From positions 366,894 to 430,893 of the forward strand of contig NZ_BMNG01000007.1 of NCBI RefSeq assembly GCF_014646335.1: a stretch of 64,000 nt of DNA. The letters run 5' to 3'. The position numbers and the translations under genes were made by a program. This stretch comes from Streptomyces lasiicapitis (lineage in GTDB: Bacteria > Actinomycetota > Actinomycetes > Streptomycetales > Streptomycetaceae). The first letter of the stretch is position 1. Each line of letters starts with the position of its first letter. The notes under the pieces were generated by a model. It did not search any database and was not told the DNA's origin. It saw nothing but the letters and a program-made list of their open reading frames with translations. Below, piece after piece: positions 7,704-15,355 of the stretch.

Positions 7704-9086
7704 TCAGCCGTCCGGGGCGGCCGGGTGCGGCAGGCGGGGGCACGGTTCTGTACGGGGACGGGGGCTCACGAGCATGTGGATGTCGTCGGCCGCCCACAGC
7801 ACGAACCGTTCGATCGGGGTCACCGTCTCGTGTCCCGGCGCGGGCCGGATCCGGAAGCGCTTGAGCAGGACGGCCAGGATCAGTTCGGCCTCGACCATGG
7901 CCAGGACAGCGCCCTCGCAGCTCCGGGGACCGAGGCCGAAGGGGATGTAGGCGAGCTTCGGGCGCTTGGCGATCTCCTCCGGGGAGAATCGCTCGGGCTC
8001 GAACTTCTCCGGCTCCGGCCAGTACTCGGGGTTCATGTGGACGGCCCAGAACGGGTAGAAGATCGTCGTCCCGGCCGGGATCTCGTGGTCGCCGAGGACG
8101 AGGGTCTCGGTCGTCTCGCGGGCGCCGTACGGACCGGGCGGGTACAGCCGCATGGACTCCTTGAGGGCCATTTCCAGGTACGTGAGTCGCCGCAGGTCGG
8201 CGTACTCGGGGGCCGCGCGGTCACCGAGAACGCCGTCCAGTTCGTCGGCGACGCGGGCGGCCGCCTCGGGGTGGCGGGCCAGGAGGTGCAGCGTCCAGGA
8301 GACGGCCACGCCGGTGGTGTGGTGGGCGGCCAGCATCGTCACCATGACGGTGTCGCGGATCCGCGCGGGGCTCTCACCGGCCTCGACGAGCGCCCCGATC
8401 AGGTCGCTCTTGTCCGTACGGCCGCCGGAACGGTGCGCCGCGACCACCCGGTCGACCGTCGCGCGCAGGTAGGCCAGGGCCTCGCCCGCGCGCCGGGCGC
8501 GCTCGTCCTGCGTACCCGGGACCGGTACTTCATAGAGCCGTCCCAGGTATTCGGTGAGGACCTCTTCGAAGGCGGCGACGACCCGGTCCGGGTCCGTGGC
8601 CTCGCTGTCGCCTCCGAGGGCGTATTCGCTGATCATCCGCAGGGTGAGGGCGGTGAGGTCCTTCTGCAGTTCGACGGGATCGCCGTCGGTCCGCGCGGAC
8701 CGCGCGGCCCAGTCGTCCGCGAGCTCCGTTGTCAGCTCGGTGAACCGGGCGAAGTGCCGTTCGTGGGACGGGCGCCCGGCGAGGACCGAAAGCAGCAGCC
8801 GACGCAACGGCGTGTGCTCGTCGGCCGGGATCACCTGGAGGTTGCCTGCCTCGCAGAGCGGGGCCAGGAACTCGAAGAGGCGCTCCGGTCGTTTGTTGAT
8901 GTGTGCGGTCGCTTCCAGCAGCACGGGGTCGGCGACCGATACGGCTGTTCCGGCGCCGGGCAGTTGGAACCGCACGACGGGGCCGTACTCGGCGTGTAAT
9001 CGCAACTGGTACGTGTGCAGCCCGCCCGCCGCCGTGATGGCACCCACACCGTCGTCCGCCCGTGGCTCGGGGCCAGGGATCGTCAT
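7704..9086 (-). CDS. Cytochrome P450
   Basis: A soluble bacterial P450 of about 460 residues. The K-helix ExxR is in KESMRLYPPG, followed by the PERF region (FEPERFSPEE). The heme-ligand loop FGLGPRSCEG supplies the cysteine thiolate. The I-helix reads MLAAHHTTGVAVSW, so the usual acidic residue before the conserved Thr is replaced by His (AHHTT instead of the AG-D/E-T-T form), which may affect proton delivery. ATG 9086 is 7 nt from GGAGG, while the in-frame GTG 9092 is too close. It needs external ferredoxin and reductase, and none is encoded nearby. A coupled 33-codon ORF precedes it. The substrate is unknown. Confidence 0.93.
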   Translation of the reverse strand: MTIPGPEPRADDGVGAITAAGGLHTYQLRLHAEYGPVVRFQLPGAGTAVSVADPVLLEATAHINKRPERLFEFLAPLCEAGNLQVIPADEHTPLRRLLLSVLAGRPSHERHFARFTELTTELADDWAARSARTDGDPVELQKDLTALTLRMISEYALGGDSEATDPDRVVAAFEEVLTEYLGRLYEVPVPGTQDERARRAGEALAYLRATVDRVVAAHRSGGRTDKSDLIGALVEAGESPARIRDTVMVTMLAAHHTTGVAVSWTLHLLARHPEAAARVADELDGVLGDRAAPEYADLRRLTYLEMALKESMRLYPPGPYGARETTETLVLGDHEIPAGTTIFYPFWAVHMNPEYWPEPEKFEPERFSPEEIAKRPKLAYIPFGLGPRSCEGAVLAMVEAELILAVLLKRFRIRPAPGHETVTPIERFVLWAADDIHMLVSPRPRTEPCPRLPHPAAPDG

Positions 9087-9097
9087 GGTCACGCCTC

Positions 9098-9199
9098 CTA
9101 GCTGCCGGTTGACGCTTGGATCGAGCTCGCGCCTTTGCCATCGCGTTTGCCGTTGCTTTGGCTGTCGCCGTTGCTTTCGCCTTCGGCGAGTGTCCCCAT
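9098..9199 (-). CDS. Candidate 33-residue peptide directly upstream of the P450
   Basis: ATG 9199 is preceded by GGGGGAGGAGGCACC, an excellent ribosome site with about 6 nt spacing. The ORF ends in a TAG that is itself part of the P450 Shine-Dalgarno sequence (TAGGAGG), so translation of the two is probably coupled. The peptide is hydrophilic and low in complexity (Ser, Gly, Asn, Lys, Glu, Asp), with SNGDSQSNGK in the middle and no aromatic residue. It could be a leader that sets P450 expression, a carrier-type peptide, or chance. I do not recognise it. Confidence 0.4.
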   Translation of the reverse strand: MGTLAEGESNGDSQSNGKRDGKGASSIQASTGS

Positions 9200-9318
9200 G
9201 GTGCCTCCTCCCCCGTCGCGCGCCTCACCACACGGATCACTGTCGCCACAGTGGCCATCGCCATACCCACCGACGACGGGTCGGCGGGGCGGTGGTCCGG
9301 CCCGGACGCGCGGCATGA

Positions 9319-10578
9319 ATGATCGAGGTCATGCTCCTCGAGTCCCTGTCCGTCGCGGCACTGGTCGTGATCCTTGTGTGTGCCGTCGTCCGCCCCTTCG
9401 GGTGGCCGGAGGCGGTCTTCGCGGTGCCCGCCGCCGGTCTCGTGATCGTCACAGGGGCGATCCCGCTGGACGACGTGAGCGAGGAGGCCACCCGGCTCGG
9501 GCCGGTGATCGGCTTCCTCGCCGCCGTCCTCGTACTCGCGAAACTCTGCGACGACGAGGGGCTCTTCCGGGCATGCGGGACCTGGATGGCGAGTTGGGCG
9601 CGGCACCGGCCGCGACGGCTGCTGGGGGCGGTCTTCGCGCTCGCCTCGGTGGTCACCGCCGCGCTCAGTCTCGATGCCACGGTGGTCCTGCTGACGCCCG
9701 TCGTGTTCGCCACGGCCACCCGCATGGGTACGCCCGCGAAGCCGCACGCCTACGCGTGCGCGCACCTCTCGAACACGGCGTCCCTACTCCTGCCGGTGTC
9801 GAACCTGACGAACCTGCTCGCCTTCACCGCCACCGGCCTTACCTTCACCCGCTTCGCGCTGCTGATGCTGCTGCCGTGGGTGGCCGCCATCGCCGTCGAG
9901 TACGTCGTGTTCCGGCGCTTCTTCGCCGCCGACCTCGACGCGCCCACCGAGGACGACGGCGCCCGGGAACCCGCGCAGTTGCCCCTGTTCGCGCTGGTGA
10001 CCGTCGCCGGGACGCTCGTCGGGTTCGCCGTGGCGTCCGCGGTCGGCGTCGACCCGGCGTGGGCCGCGGCGGCGGGCGCCGCGGTCATGGCCGGCCGCGC
10101 CCTCGCCCGGCGCCACACCACCCCGGCCGCGATCGCGCGCTCGGCGTCCCTGCCGTTCCTGGCCTTCGTCCTGTGCCTCGGCATCGTCGTACGAGGCGTA
10201 CTCGACAACGGACTCGGCGACGCCCTCGGCCATGCCCTGCCCGACGGCTCCTCGCTGCCCGCCCTCCTCGGCACCGCCGCACTCGCCGCCGTCCTCGCGA
10301 ACCTGATCAACAATCTGCCGGCGGTACTCGCCCTCGCCCCGCTGGCGGCCCCGTCCGGGCCGGGTGCCGTCCTCGCCGTCCTCCTCGGCGTGAACATCGG
10401 CCCGAACCTCACGTACGCGGGATCCCTGGCCACGCTCTTGTGGCGGCGCATCACCCACCACCATGAACACGACGTCCAGCTCAAGGAGTTCACGCTCCTC
10501 GGCGTCCTCACCGTCCCCCTCGCGCTGTTCGTCTCGACGCTCGCGTTGTGGGTCTCGCTGAGGATCAGCGGTACGTGA
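9319..10578 (+). CDS. ArsB/SLC13-type anion permease
   Basis: A 419-residue polytopic membrane protein with about 10-11 hydrophobic segments. Two related halves carry family landmarks: VVTAALSLDATVVLLTPVV with LSNTASLLLPVSNLTN in the first half, and AVLANLINNLPAVLAL with LLGVNIGPNLTYAGSLATLL in the second. These paired SNxxN-like and NNLP/GPN elements are typical of the arsenite permease (ArsB)/SLC13 ion transporter superfamily. There are no ArsR or ArsC genes nearby, so arsenite export is not implied. The start at ATG 9319 has no good ribosome site, and ATG 9331 is an alternative. It is divergent from the P450 unit. Confidence 0.85.
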   Translation: MIEVMLLESLSVAALVVILVCAVVRPFGWPEAVFAVPAAGLVIVTGAIPLDDVSEEATRLGPVIGFLAAVLVLAKLCDDEGLFRACGTWMASWARHRPRRLLGAVFALASVVTAALSLDATVVLLTPVVFATATRMGTPAKPHAYACAHLSNTASLLLPVSNLTNLLAFTATGLTFTRFALLMLLPWVAAIAVEYVVFRRFFAADLDAPTEDDGAREPAQLPLFALVTVAGTLVGFAVASAVGVDPAWAAAAGAAVMAGRALARRHTTPAAIARSASLPFLAFVLCLGIVVRGVLDNGLGDALGHALPDGSSLPALLGTAALAAVLANLINNLPAVLALAPLAAPSGPGAVLAVLLGVNIGPNLTYAGSLATLLWRRITHHHEHDVQLKEFTLLGVLTVPLALFVSTLALWVSLRISGT

Positions 10579-10612
10579 GCGCGGGCGGCGTGAAGCGCGT
10601 CAGCGGAAACAC

Positions 10613-10644
10613 TTGCCTCTGACGTCAACGTCAGGTTTTAGCGT
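10613..10644 (+). promoter_or_regulatory. MerR-type promoter with dyad operator upstream of the OYE gene
   Basis: A TTGCCT -35-like box (10613-10618) and a TAGCGT -10-like box (10639-10644) are separated by 20 bp instead of the usual 17. The spacer holds a perfect dyad, CTGACGT (10619-10625), CA, ACGTCAG (10628-10634). An over-long spacer filled by an inverted repeat is the signature of promoters that MerR-family regulators activate by twisting DNA. No MerR gene is in this window, so the regulator would be encoded elsewhere. Confidence 0.65.
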
Positions 10645-10692
10645 GGTTGACGAACCACCGCACTCGTTCGGCACAACGCGAAGGACACCACT

Positions 10693-11766
10693 GTGACCAG
10701 CCTGTTCGACAGCTACCGGCTCGGAAACCTCACGCTCCCGAACCGCATCGTCATGGCGCCCATGACGCGCGCCCGCGCGTCCGACGACGGCATGCCCGGC
10801 GCGAGCGCGGGGACGTACTACGCGCAGCGGGCCACCGCCGGACTCATCGTCAGCGAGGGGATCCAGCCCAGCCTGATCGGTCAGTCCAACCCGAACACCC
10901 CCGGTCTGCACACCGACGAACAAGTCGCCGCGTGGCGGCCGGTGACCGCCGCCGTCCACACCAACGGCGGCCGCATCTTCGCCCAGCTCATGCACGGCGG
11001 CCGCGTCGGCCACCCCGACGTCGCCGGTCAGCACCCCGTCGCGCCCTCCGCGATCGCCCTGGAAGCCCCGCTGTTCACCGGCCCCCGCGGCCGTCGGCCC
11101 GCCCCGGTCCCGCGTGCCCTGTCCACCGCCGAAGTCAGGGGCGAGGTGCAGGTCTTCGCCGACGCCGCCCGACGCGCCGTCGACGCCGGGTTCGACGGCG
11201 TCGAGCTCCACGGGGCCAACGGCTACCTCATCAATCAGTTCCTCTCCTCCAACACCAACCAGCGCACCGACGCGTACGGAGGATCCGTCACCGGCCGCAT
11301 CCGCTTCGCCGTCGAAGCCGCCGAGGCGGCAGCCGACGCCATCGGGGCCGACCGCGTCGGCATCCGCCTCTCCCCCGGCGGCCACGTCTGGGACATCGCC
11401 GAGGACGACGTCCCCGAGCACTACACCGCCCTCGTCGAGGCCCTGGCCCCCCTCGGGCTCGCCTACCTCCACGTCCTCGTCACCACCGAGGAGGACACCC
11501 TCATCGCCCTGCGCAAGGCCTGGCCGGGCGCCTACATCATCAACCCCGGCGGCCAGATCGCCCCGAAGGAGGGCGACCAGGACCAGGGCGAACACTGGCT
11601 CACCCAGGGCGCCGACCTCATCAGCTACGGCCGCGCCTACATCGCCAACCCCGACCTGGTCGAACGCTTCCGCACAGGGCTGCCGCTGGAGACCGCCGAC
11701 CCGGACACGTGGTACCAGGGCGGCGGCGCCACCGGGTACACGACGCACGCCAGCTATCAGCACTGA
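10693..11766 (+). CDS. Old Yellow Enzyme family alkene reductase (NemA-like)
   Basis: A 357-residue FMN-dependent TIM-barrel reductase that reduces activated C=C bonds (enones, maleimides, nitro-compounds) with NAD(P)H. The N-terminus SYRLGNLTLPNRIVMAPMTRAR is the family FMN-binding signature. HGANGYLINQFL (near residues 175-186) holds a conserved substrate-binding His and Asn, and RTDAYGGSVTGRIRF follows. ISYGRAYIANPDL near the C-terminus binds the FMN phosphate. The GTG start has GAAGGA 7 nt upstream. The MerR-type promoter in front suggests induction by electrophiles or metals. It appears monocistronic. Confidence 0.95.
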   Translation: MTSLFDSYRLGNLTLPNRIVMAPMTRARASDDGMPGASAGTYYAQRATAGLIVSEGIQPSLIGQSNPNTPGLHTDEQVAAWRPVTAAVHTNGGRIFAQLMHGGRVGHPDVAGQHPVAPSAIALEAPLFTGPRGRRPAPVPRALSTAEVRGEVQVFADAARRAVDAGFDGVELHGANGYLINQFLSSNTNQRTDAYGGSVTGRIRFAVEAAEAAADAIGADRVGIRLSPGGHVWDIAEDDVPEHYTALVEALAPLGLAYLHVLVTTEEDTLIALRKAWPGAYIINPGGQIAPKEGDQDQGEHWLTQGADLISYGRAYIANPDLVERFRTGLPLETADPDTWYQGGGATGYTTHASYQH

Positions 11767-11998
11767 ACCGCTGACTCCGGACCGCACCCGACGGGGGGCC
11801 GCGGAAAGGGAATGACAGCGCGGCTCACGTCGGGGAAGACTCGCCGGGTGCGTACTCGTGTCGACGGCGCGGTCCTCGGGCAGGTGTCGGTCGGTGCCGT
11901 GGACCGGCGGCACTCCGTCGGATGGGTGTCGTACTGGACGACGGGGTCGGCCCGGGGCCGCGGCACCGCAGGCAACTCCTCCCCTCGCCAGCCGGTCG

Positions 11999-12565
11999 TC
12001 ATCCACCCGAGGAAAGGAGGCCTTCCAGCGTCCGCGGCAGTGGATACACCCGCTCTGCGGGGAATAGCCGCTTGGCTTTGGTCGCGTGCCCGGTTTGTGT
12101 CATTGTCGCGGCCTTGCGGACCTGGGGGGTGAGGTCGGTGAGGCTGACGATCCAGTCGTCGTTGAATGCGCGGATCAGACGGCGGCCGATGCCGACCTGG
12201 ATGCTGTAGTGATTCAGTGCCGCTCCGCGCAACGAGCGTTCTGGGTCCCACTGGACATGTACGGCTGCCTGGGCCACAGCTGCCGGATCCGCGGTCGTGA
12301 GCACAGCCTGGGACAGAGCGTCCTCCCAGCCCTGCCGGGTTATCCGCACTGCGAGAACACGTTCTTGACCGGGTTTGCGGGCCCAGTTGCTGCGGTGCAT
12401 CAGCCACAGGAATGAGGGCTTGATCCATGTCATCCTGTGGAATGAGAACGGCGCAACGAAGCGGCCCGCTCTCAGCGCCGCGTCGGCTATGGCAGGCGCG
12501 TATGCCTGGTAGACCACGATCGTGTCAGCGTCGTAGTCTGCGCGAATCTGGTACTGGGATGCCAT
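11999..12565 (-). CDS. DUF4291 domain-containing protein
   Basis: About 188 residues that match the DUF4291 pattern from end to end. IRADYDADTIVVYQAYAPAIAD is at the N-terminus (quoted region residues 6-27), RMTWIKPSFLWLMHRSNWA lies in the middle, and QERVLAVRITRQGWEDAL follows. The biochemical role of this family is unknown to me; its compact soluble alpha/beta pattern and invariant Trp/Arg/Lys residues suggest an enzyme or RNA-binding fold. The frame is open back to 12649, but ATG 12565 begins just before the conserved block. No operon partner. Confidence 0.88.
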   Translation of the reverse strand: MASQYQIRADYDADTIVVYQAYAPAIADAALRAGRFVAPFSFHRMTWIKPSFLWLMHRSNWARKPGQERVLAVRITRQGWEDALSQAVLTTADPAAVAQAAVHVQWDPERSLRGAALNHYSIQVGIGRRLIRAFNDDWIVSLTDLTPQVRKAATMTQTGHATKAKRLFPAERVYPLPRTLEGLLSSGG

Positions 12566-12718
12566 GCGTCGCACCCTGCCATCCGCTCCACTCGCATCGC
12601 GAACCATTTCTCCTGCCCTCGGCCGGTCCGCATGTGATGGCCGATCCACGGCCTACGGCCTGCCCTCAAAGCGAGGTCAGGTGCAAGTCGTTGATGACGC
12701 CGCCACTCCCTCACTTGC

Positions 12719-13099
12719 TCAAAGCGGGTTGAGGCGGGTCTTGAGCAGGCAGAACTCATTGCCTTCGGGGTCGGTCAGGACGTGCCACTGCTCCTCCCCC
12801 GTCTGGCCGATGTCGGCCGGGCGCGCACCGAGTTGCAGAAGCCGCTCGAGCTCGGCGTCCTGGTCGCGGTCCGTGGCGTTGACGTCGATGTGCAGCCGGG
12901 ACTTCCCCTTCTCCGGCTCATCCCGGTAGCTGAGGATGATCGTCGGCTGCGGACCACCGAACCCTTCGCGCGGCCCGATCTCCAGCGTGCCGTCGTCCTC
13001 GCGATCGAGCACGACGAAGTCCAGGACCTCGCACCAGAACCGAGCCAGCAGCTCGGGGTCGCGGCAACCGAGCACGAGCTCACTGATACGGCATGCCAT
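12719..13099 (-). CDS. VOC family protein (paralogue of 5791-6180)
   Basis: A 126-residue glyoxalase-like protein starting MACRISELVLGCRDPELLA, with the HIDVNATDRDQDAELERLL centre and DPEGNEFCLL end shared with the protein at 5791-6180. The two are obvious paralogues within one window, although their contexts differ. ATG 13099 is chosen because the upstream extension to 13153 is not family-like. The ligand is unknown. Confidence 0.85.
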   Translation of the reverse strand: MACRISELVLGCRDPELLARFWCEVLDFVVLDREDDGTLEIGPREGFGGPQPTIILSYRDEPEKGKSRLHIDVNATDRDQDAELERLLQLGARPADIGQTGEEQWHVLTDPEGNEFCLLKTRLNPL

Positions 13100-13266
13100 A
13101 AGAAACCTGCTCTCATCCTCGGCACTGCCGGCGAGGCCACACGCGAACCTCATGGGCTCCCAGCAGTGAAAACGATCTCGGCGACCGTACCGGACGAGGC
13201 GAGCACGGGTGAAGATCTCAGGGGCGCGAATTGGTTCGCCGGGAGTGCTCCGGCAGGATCTCCCGC

Positions 13267-13638
13267 ATGATCCAAGAGAAGCTGGACGTACTCTCGCAGA
13301 TGATGGCCGAGCACATGGCCATGCCGTTTCCGCCGGGCTTTCGCGGCCTGGACATCGAGGACCAGGACATGGTGATGCTTGGTGCGGACGCTTATGGCTA
13401 CGCCCTGGGCGTCCTCAACGGCCCGCTGGACGAACAGCGCGGCAAAGGCTTGATCCGGCTGACGACCGTGTTCGAGAAGGTTCTCCCGGCGATCGACGGC
13501 GAGTACGCGGCCAAGTACTACACGCATGTGCGCGACCTGGCTGTGCTGGCCGCGGAAATCGAGACTCTGCGCGAGAGGAAGCACTCCGGCCAGGAAGGTT
13601 CGCCCGGGTTGTGGTCAGGGCGGTTGGATGTGCGGTGA
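13267..13638 (+). CDS. Hypothetical protein, about 123 residues
   Basis: Not recognised. A soluble, mainly helical small protein: MIQEKLDVLSQMMAEHMAMP, then DIEDQDMVMLGADAYGYALG and a long C-terminal helix ending in AEIETLRERK. The last 15 residues look disordered. ATG 13267 starts a well-behaved protein, and the frame is open back to 13231. Codon use is normal for the host, which supports a real gene. It is divergent from the VOC gene at 13099. No functional clue from neighbours. Confidence 0.55.
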   Translation: MIQEKLDVLSQMMAEHMAMPFPPGFRGLDIEDQDMVMLGADAYGYALGVLNGPLDEQRGKGLIRLTTVFEKVLPAIDGEYAAKYYTHVRDLAVLAAEIETLRERKHSGQEGSPGLWSGRLDVR

Positions 13639-13851
13639 CGTCGGCAGCAGCAGCCTCCCCGTTCAACTGCCCGCGAGCGGCGACGATATGGTCGACCCCA
13701 TGAAGTGATGATCCAGGCACACCTGTCCACCTGACGCCGTCCGAGCCCCCGCTCCGGCGTTCAGAAGGTGTGCCCGCAGCGCCGACGGCACCAACAACAC
13801 CGGCTGCTCATCATCCACTTCATCCGCTTCACGACGATCGGAACCACATCG

Positions 13852-14601
13852 ATGACCGACGACGACCTGTTCCTCGACCGTGTCGCCGACCGCCTCGCCG
13901 CCCTTCCCTCCGTGCGCGCCATCACCCTCGGCGGCTCACGCGCCCAGGGAACTCATACCCCCGACAGTGACTGGGACTTGGCGCTGTACTACCGGGGCGC
14001 GTTCGACCCGGACGACCTGCGGGCGCTCGGCTGGGACGGGGAAGTGTCCGAGATCGGCGGCTGGGGCGGTGGAGTGTTCAACGGTGGCGGCTGGTTCACC
14101 ATCGACGGCCGCAGCGTCGACGTGCACTATCGCGACCTCGACGTGGTCGAACACGAACTGGCCGAAGCGCGGCAAGGCCGCTTCCGCTGGGAGCCGTTGA
14201 TGTTCCACCTCGCCGGCATCCCCAGCTACCTGGTAGTGGGCGAACTCGCCGTCAACCACGTGCTGCGCGGCACCCTGCCCCGGCCCGAGTACCCGCAGGC
14301 CCTGCGCGAGGCCGCGCCGCCCATGTGGCGGGACCGCGCGGCCATGACCCTGCAGTACGCCAAGTCCTCGTACGCACCACGTGGCCAGGCCACCGAGACC
14401 GCGGGCGCCATCGCCACCGCCGCCCTGCAGACCGCGCACGCCGTACTGGCCGCCCGCGGCGAATGGGTCACCAACGAGAAGCGGCTCCTGCGGCAGGCGG
14501 GGCTGCGCGGTGTCGATGACGTGCTGGCGGGGCTGCGACCGCGGCCCGATGCCCTGGCCCAGGCGATCGCCGACGCGGAGGCGTTGTTCCTGGCACGATG
14601 A
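13852..14601 (+). CDS. Nucleotidyltransferase-fold protein (first of a tandem pair)
   Basis: A 249-residue protein of the Pol-beta/kanamycin-nucleotidyltransferase superfamily. TLGGSRAQGTHTPDSDWDLALYY (about residues 27-49) holds the GGS helix and the DxD metal ligands. A third acidic position is plausible in DVHYRDLDVVEHEL. The C-terminal half is helical, as in aminoglycoside adenylyltransferases and antitoxin-type MNTs, but no HEPN toxin is adjacent. ATG 13852 is preferred to the long 5-prime extension. The next gene, 6 bp downstream, encodes another nucleotidyltransferase-fold protein, so the two may work together. Confidence 0.8.
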   Translation: MTDDDLFLDRVADRLAALPSVRAITLGGSRAQGTHTPDSDWDLALYYRGAFDPDDLRALGWDGEVSEIGGWGGGVFNGGGWFTIDGRSVDVHYRDLDVVEHELAEARQGRFRWEPLMFHLAGIPSYLVVGELAVNHVLRGTLPRPEYPQALREAAPPMWRDRAAMTLQYAKSSYAPRGQATETAGAIATAALQTAHAVLAARGEWVTNEKRLLRQAGLRGVDDVLAGLRPRPDALAQAIADAEALFLAR

Positions 14602-14607
14602 ACGTCC

Positions 14608-15345
14608 ATGAATGATCATGAGACGCCTCAAGCCGAGGCCTTACGACTGGTCCAGGCGCGCTTCCCGCACGCCCTCGGCGCCCTCCTCGGCGGCTCCGCC
14701 GCCCACGGCCGCGCCACCCCGACCAGCGATCTCGACGTGGCCATCCTCCTGCCGGACTCGGACTCGGGCTCGGACACCAGCCGACGGGAGGTGGTCCGCC
14801 ACGGCGGCCGCCTCGCCGAGCTGTTCCTCAACACCCTCGCGGGCGTACCGGAGTTCTTCGCGTGGGACAGAGCACGACGCCGCGGCACCGTCCTCTTCCT
14901 GTACGACCAGGGCGTGCCCCTCACCGACCCGTTCGGGCATGTGGCCCGCACGCGGCAACTGGCCCGTGAGGTGCTCGCCTCCGGGCCCCCACCGCTCACC
15001 GAGGCCGAGCGGGAACACGGACGTTACGTCCTCACCTGCTTCATGGACGACCTCATCGACACGCCCGCGAGCGACCGCTACGAACAACTGGCCCTCGCCG
15101 ACCACGCCTTGAGCAAAGCCGTCCATCTGCTCACCGCCCACCACAACGCCTGGACGGGCATCGGCAAATGGCTTCCGCGCAGACTGCTCGACGCGGATCC
15201 GGTGCGCGGGAAGGCGCTGCTGGACGGCCAGTTGGCCGTGGCCGAGCGGGCCGACCCCGGTCCGTTGACGGCCGCGGTCGAGGAAGTGCTGGGGCTGCTC
15301 GGCGGGCCCCTGCGCGAGGGGTACGCCCACGCATGGAGCCCGTGA
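14608..15345 (+). CDS. Nucleotidyltransferase-fold protein with a TTA codon (second of a tandem pair)
   Basis: A 245-residue protein with ALLGGSAAHGRATPTSDLDVAIL near residues 25-47, giving the GGS and DLD metal-site signatures of the nucleotidyltransferase superfamily. A helical C-terminal domain follows (YVLTCFMDDLIDTP onward). It lies 6 bp after the first nucleotidyltransferase-like gene and is surely co-transcribed. Codon 12 is TTA (14641-14643), which in Streptomyces is read only by the bldA tRNA, so its translation is probably tied to development. The target could be a small molecule such as an antibiotic, or a macromolecule. Confidence 0.8.
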   Translation: MNDHETPQAEALRLVQARFPHALGALLGGSAAHGRATPTSDLDVAILLPDSDSGSDTSRREVVRHGGRLAELFLNTLAGVPEFFAWDRARRRGTVLFLYDQGVPLTDPFGHVARTRQLAREVLASGPPPLTEAEREHGRYVLTCFMDDLIDTPASDRYEQLALADHALSKAVHLLTAHHNAWTGIGKWLPRRLLDADPVRGKALLDGQLAVAERADPGPLTAAVEEVLGLLGGPLREGYAHAWSP

Positions 15346-15355
15346 AGCGGCCCCC

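Noticed and set aside
7704..9086. The P450 as a tailoring enzyme of the NRPS-PKS operon
   Set aside because: It is 35 kb away, on the other strand, with many unrelated genes between.
9098..9199. The small ORF as a classical P450-cross-linked RiPP precursor
   Set aside because: It has no Tyr, Trp or His, which the known biaryl-type P450 peptide systems need. I kept it only as an unexplained coupled ORF.
9116..9322. Hydrophobic plus-strand ORF (Ala/Phe/Val repeats) opposite the 33-codon ORF
   Set aside because: No ribosome binding site, a TTG start, and the hydrophobicity is the exact complement of the Ser/Lys/Gly codons on the minus strand.
11767..11998. Possible plus-strand gene at 11812-12132
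   Set aside because: A GGGA precedes an ATG, but the product is Arg/Gly-rich without motifs and runs antisense through the DUF4291 C-terminus. No convincing gene here.
13852..15345. Nucleotidyltransferase pair as a MNT-HEPN toxin-antitoxin system
   Set aside because: Both proteins carry nucleotidyltransferase signatures, and neither shows the HEPN RxxxxxH (R-X4-6-H) pattern in a small helical protein.
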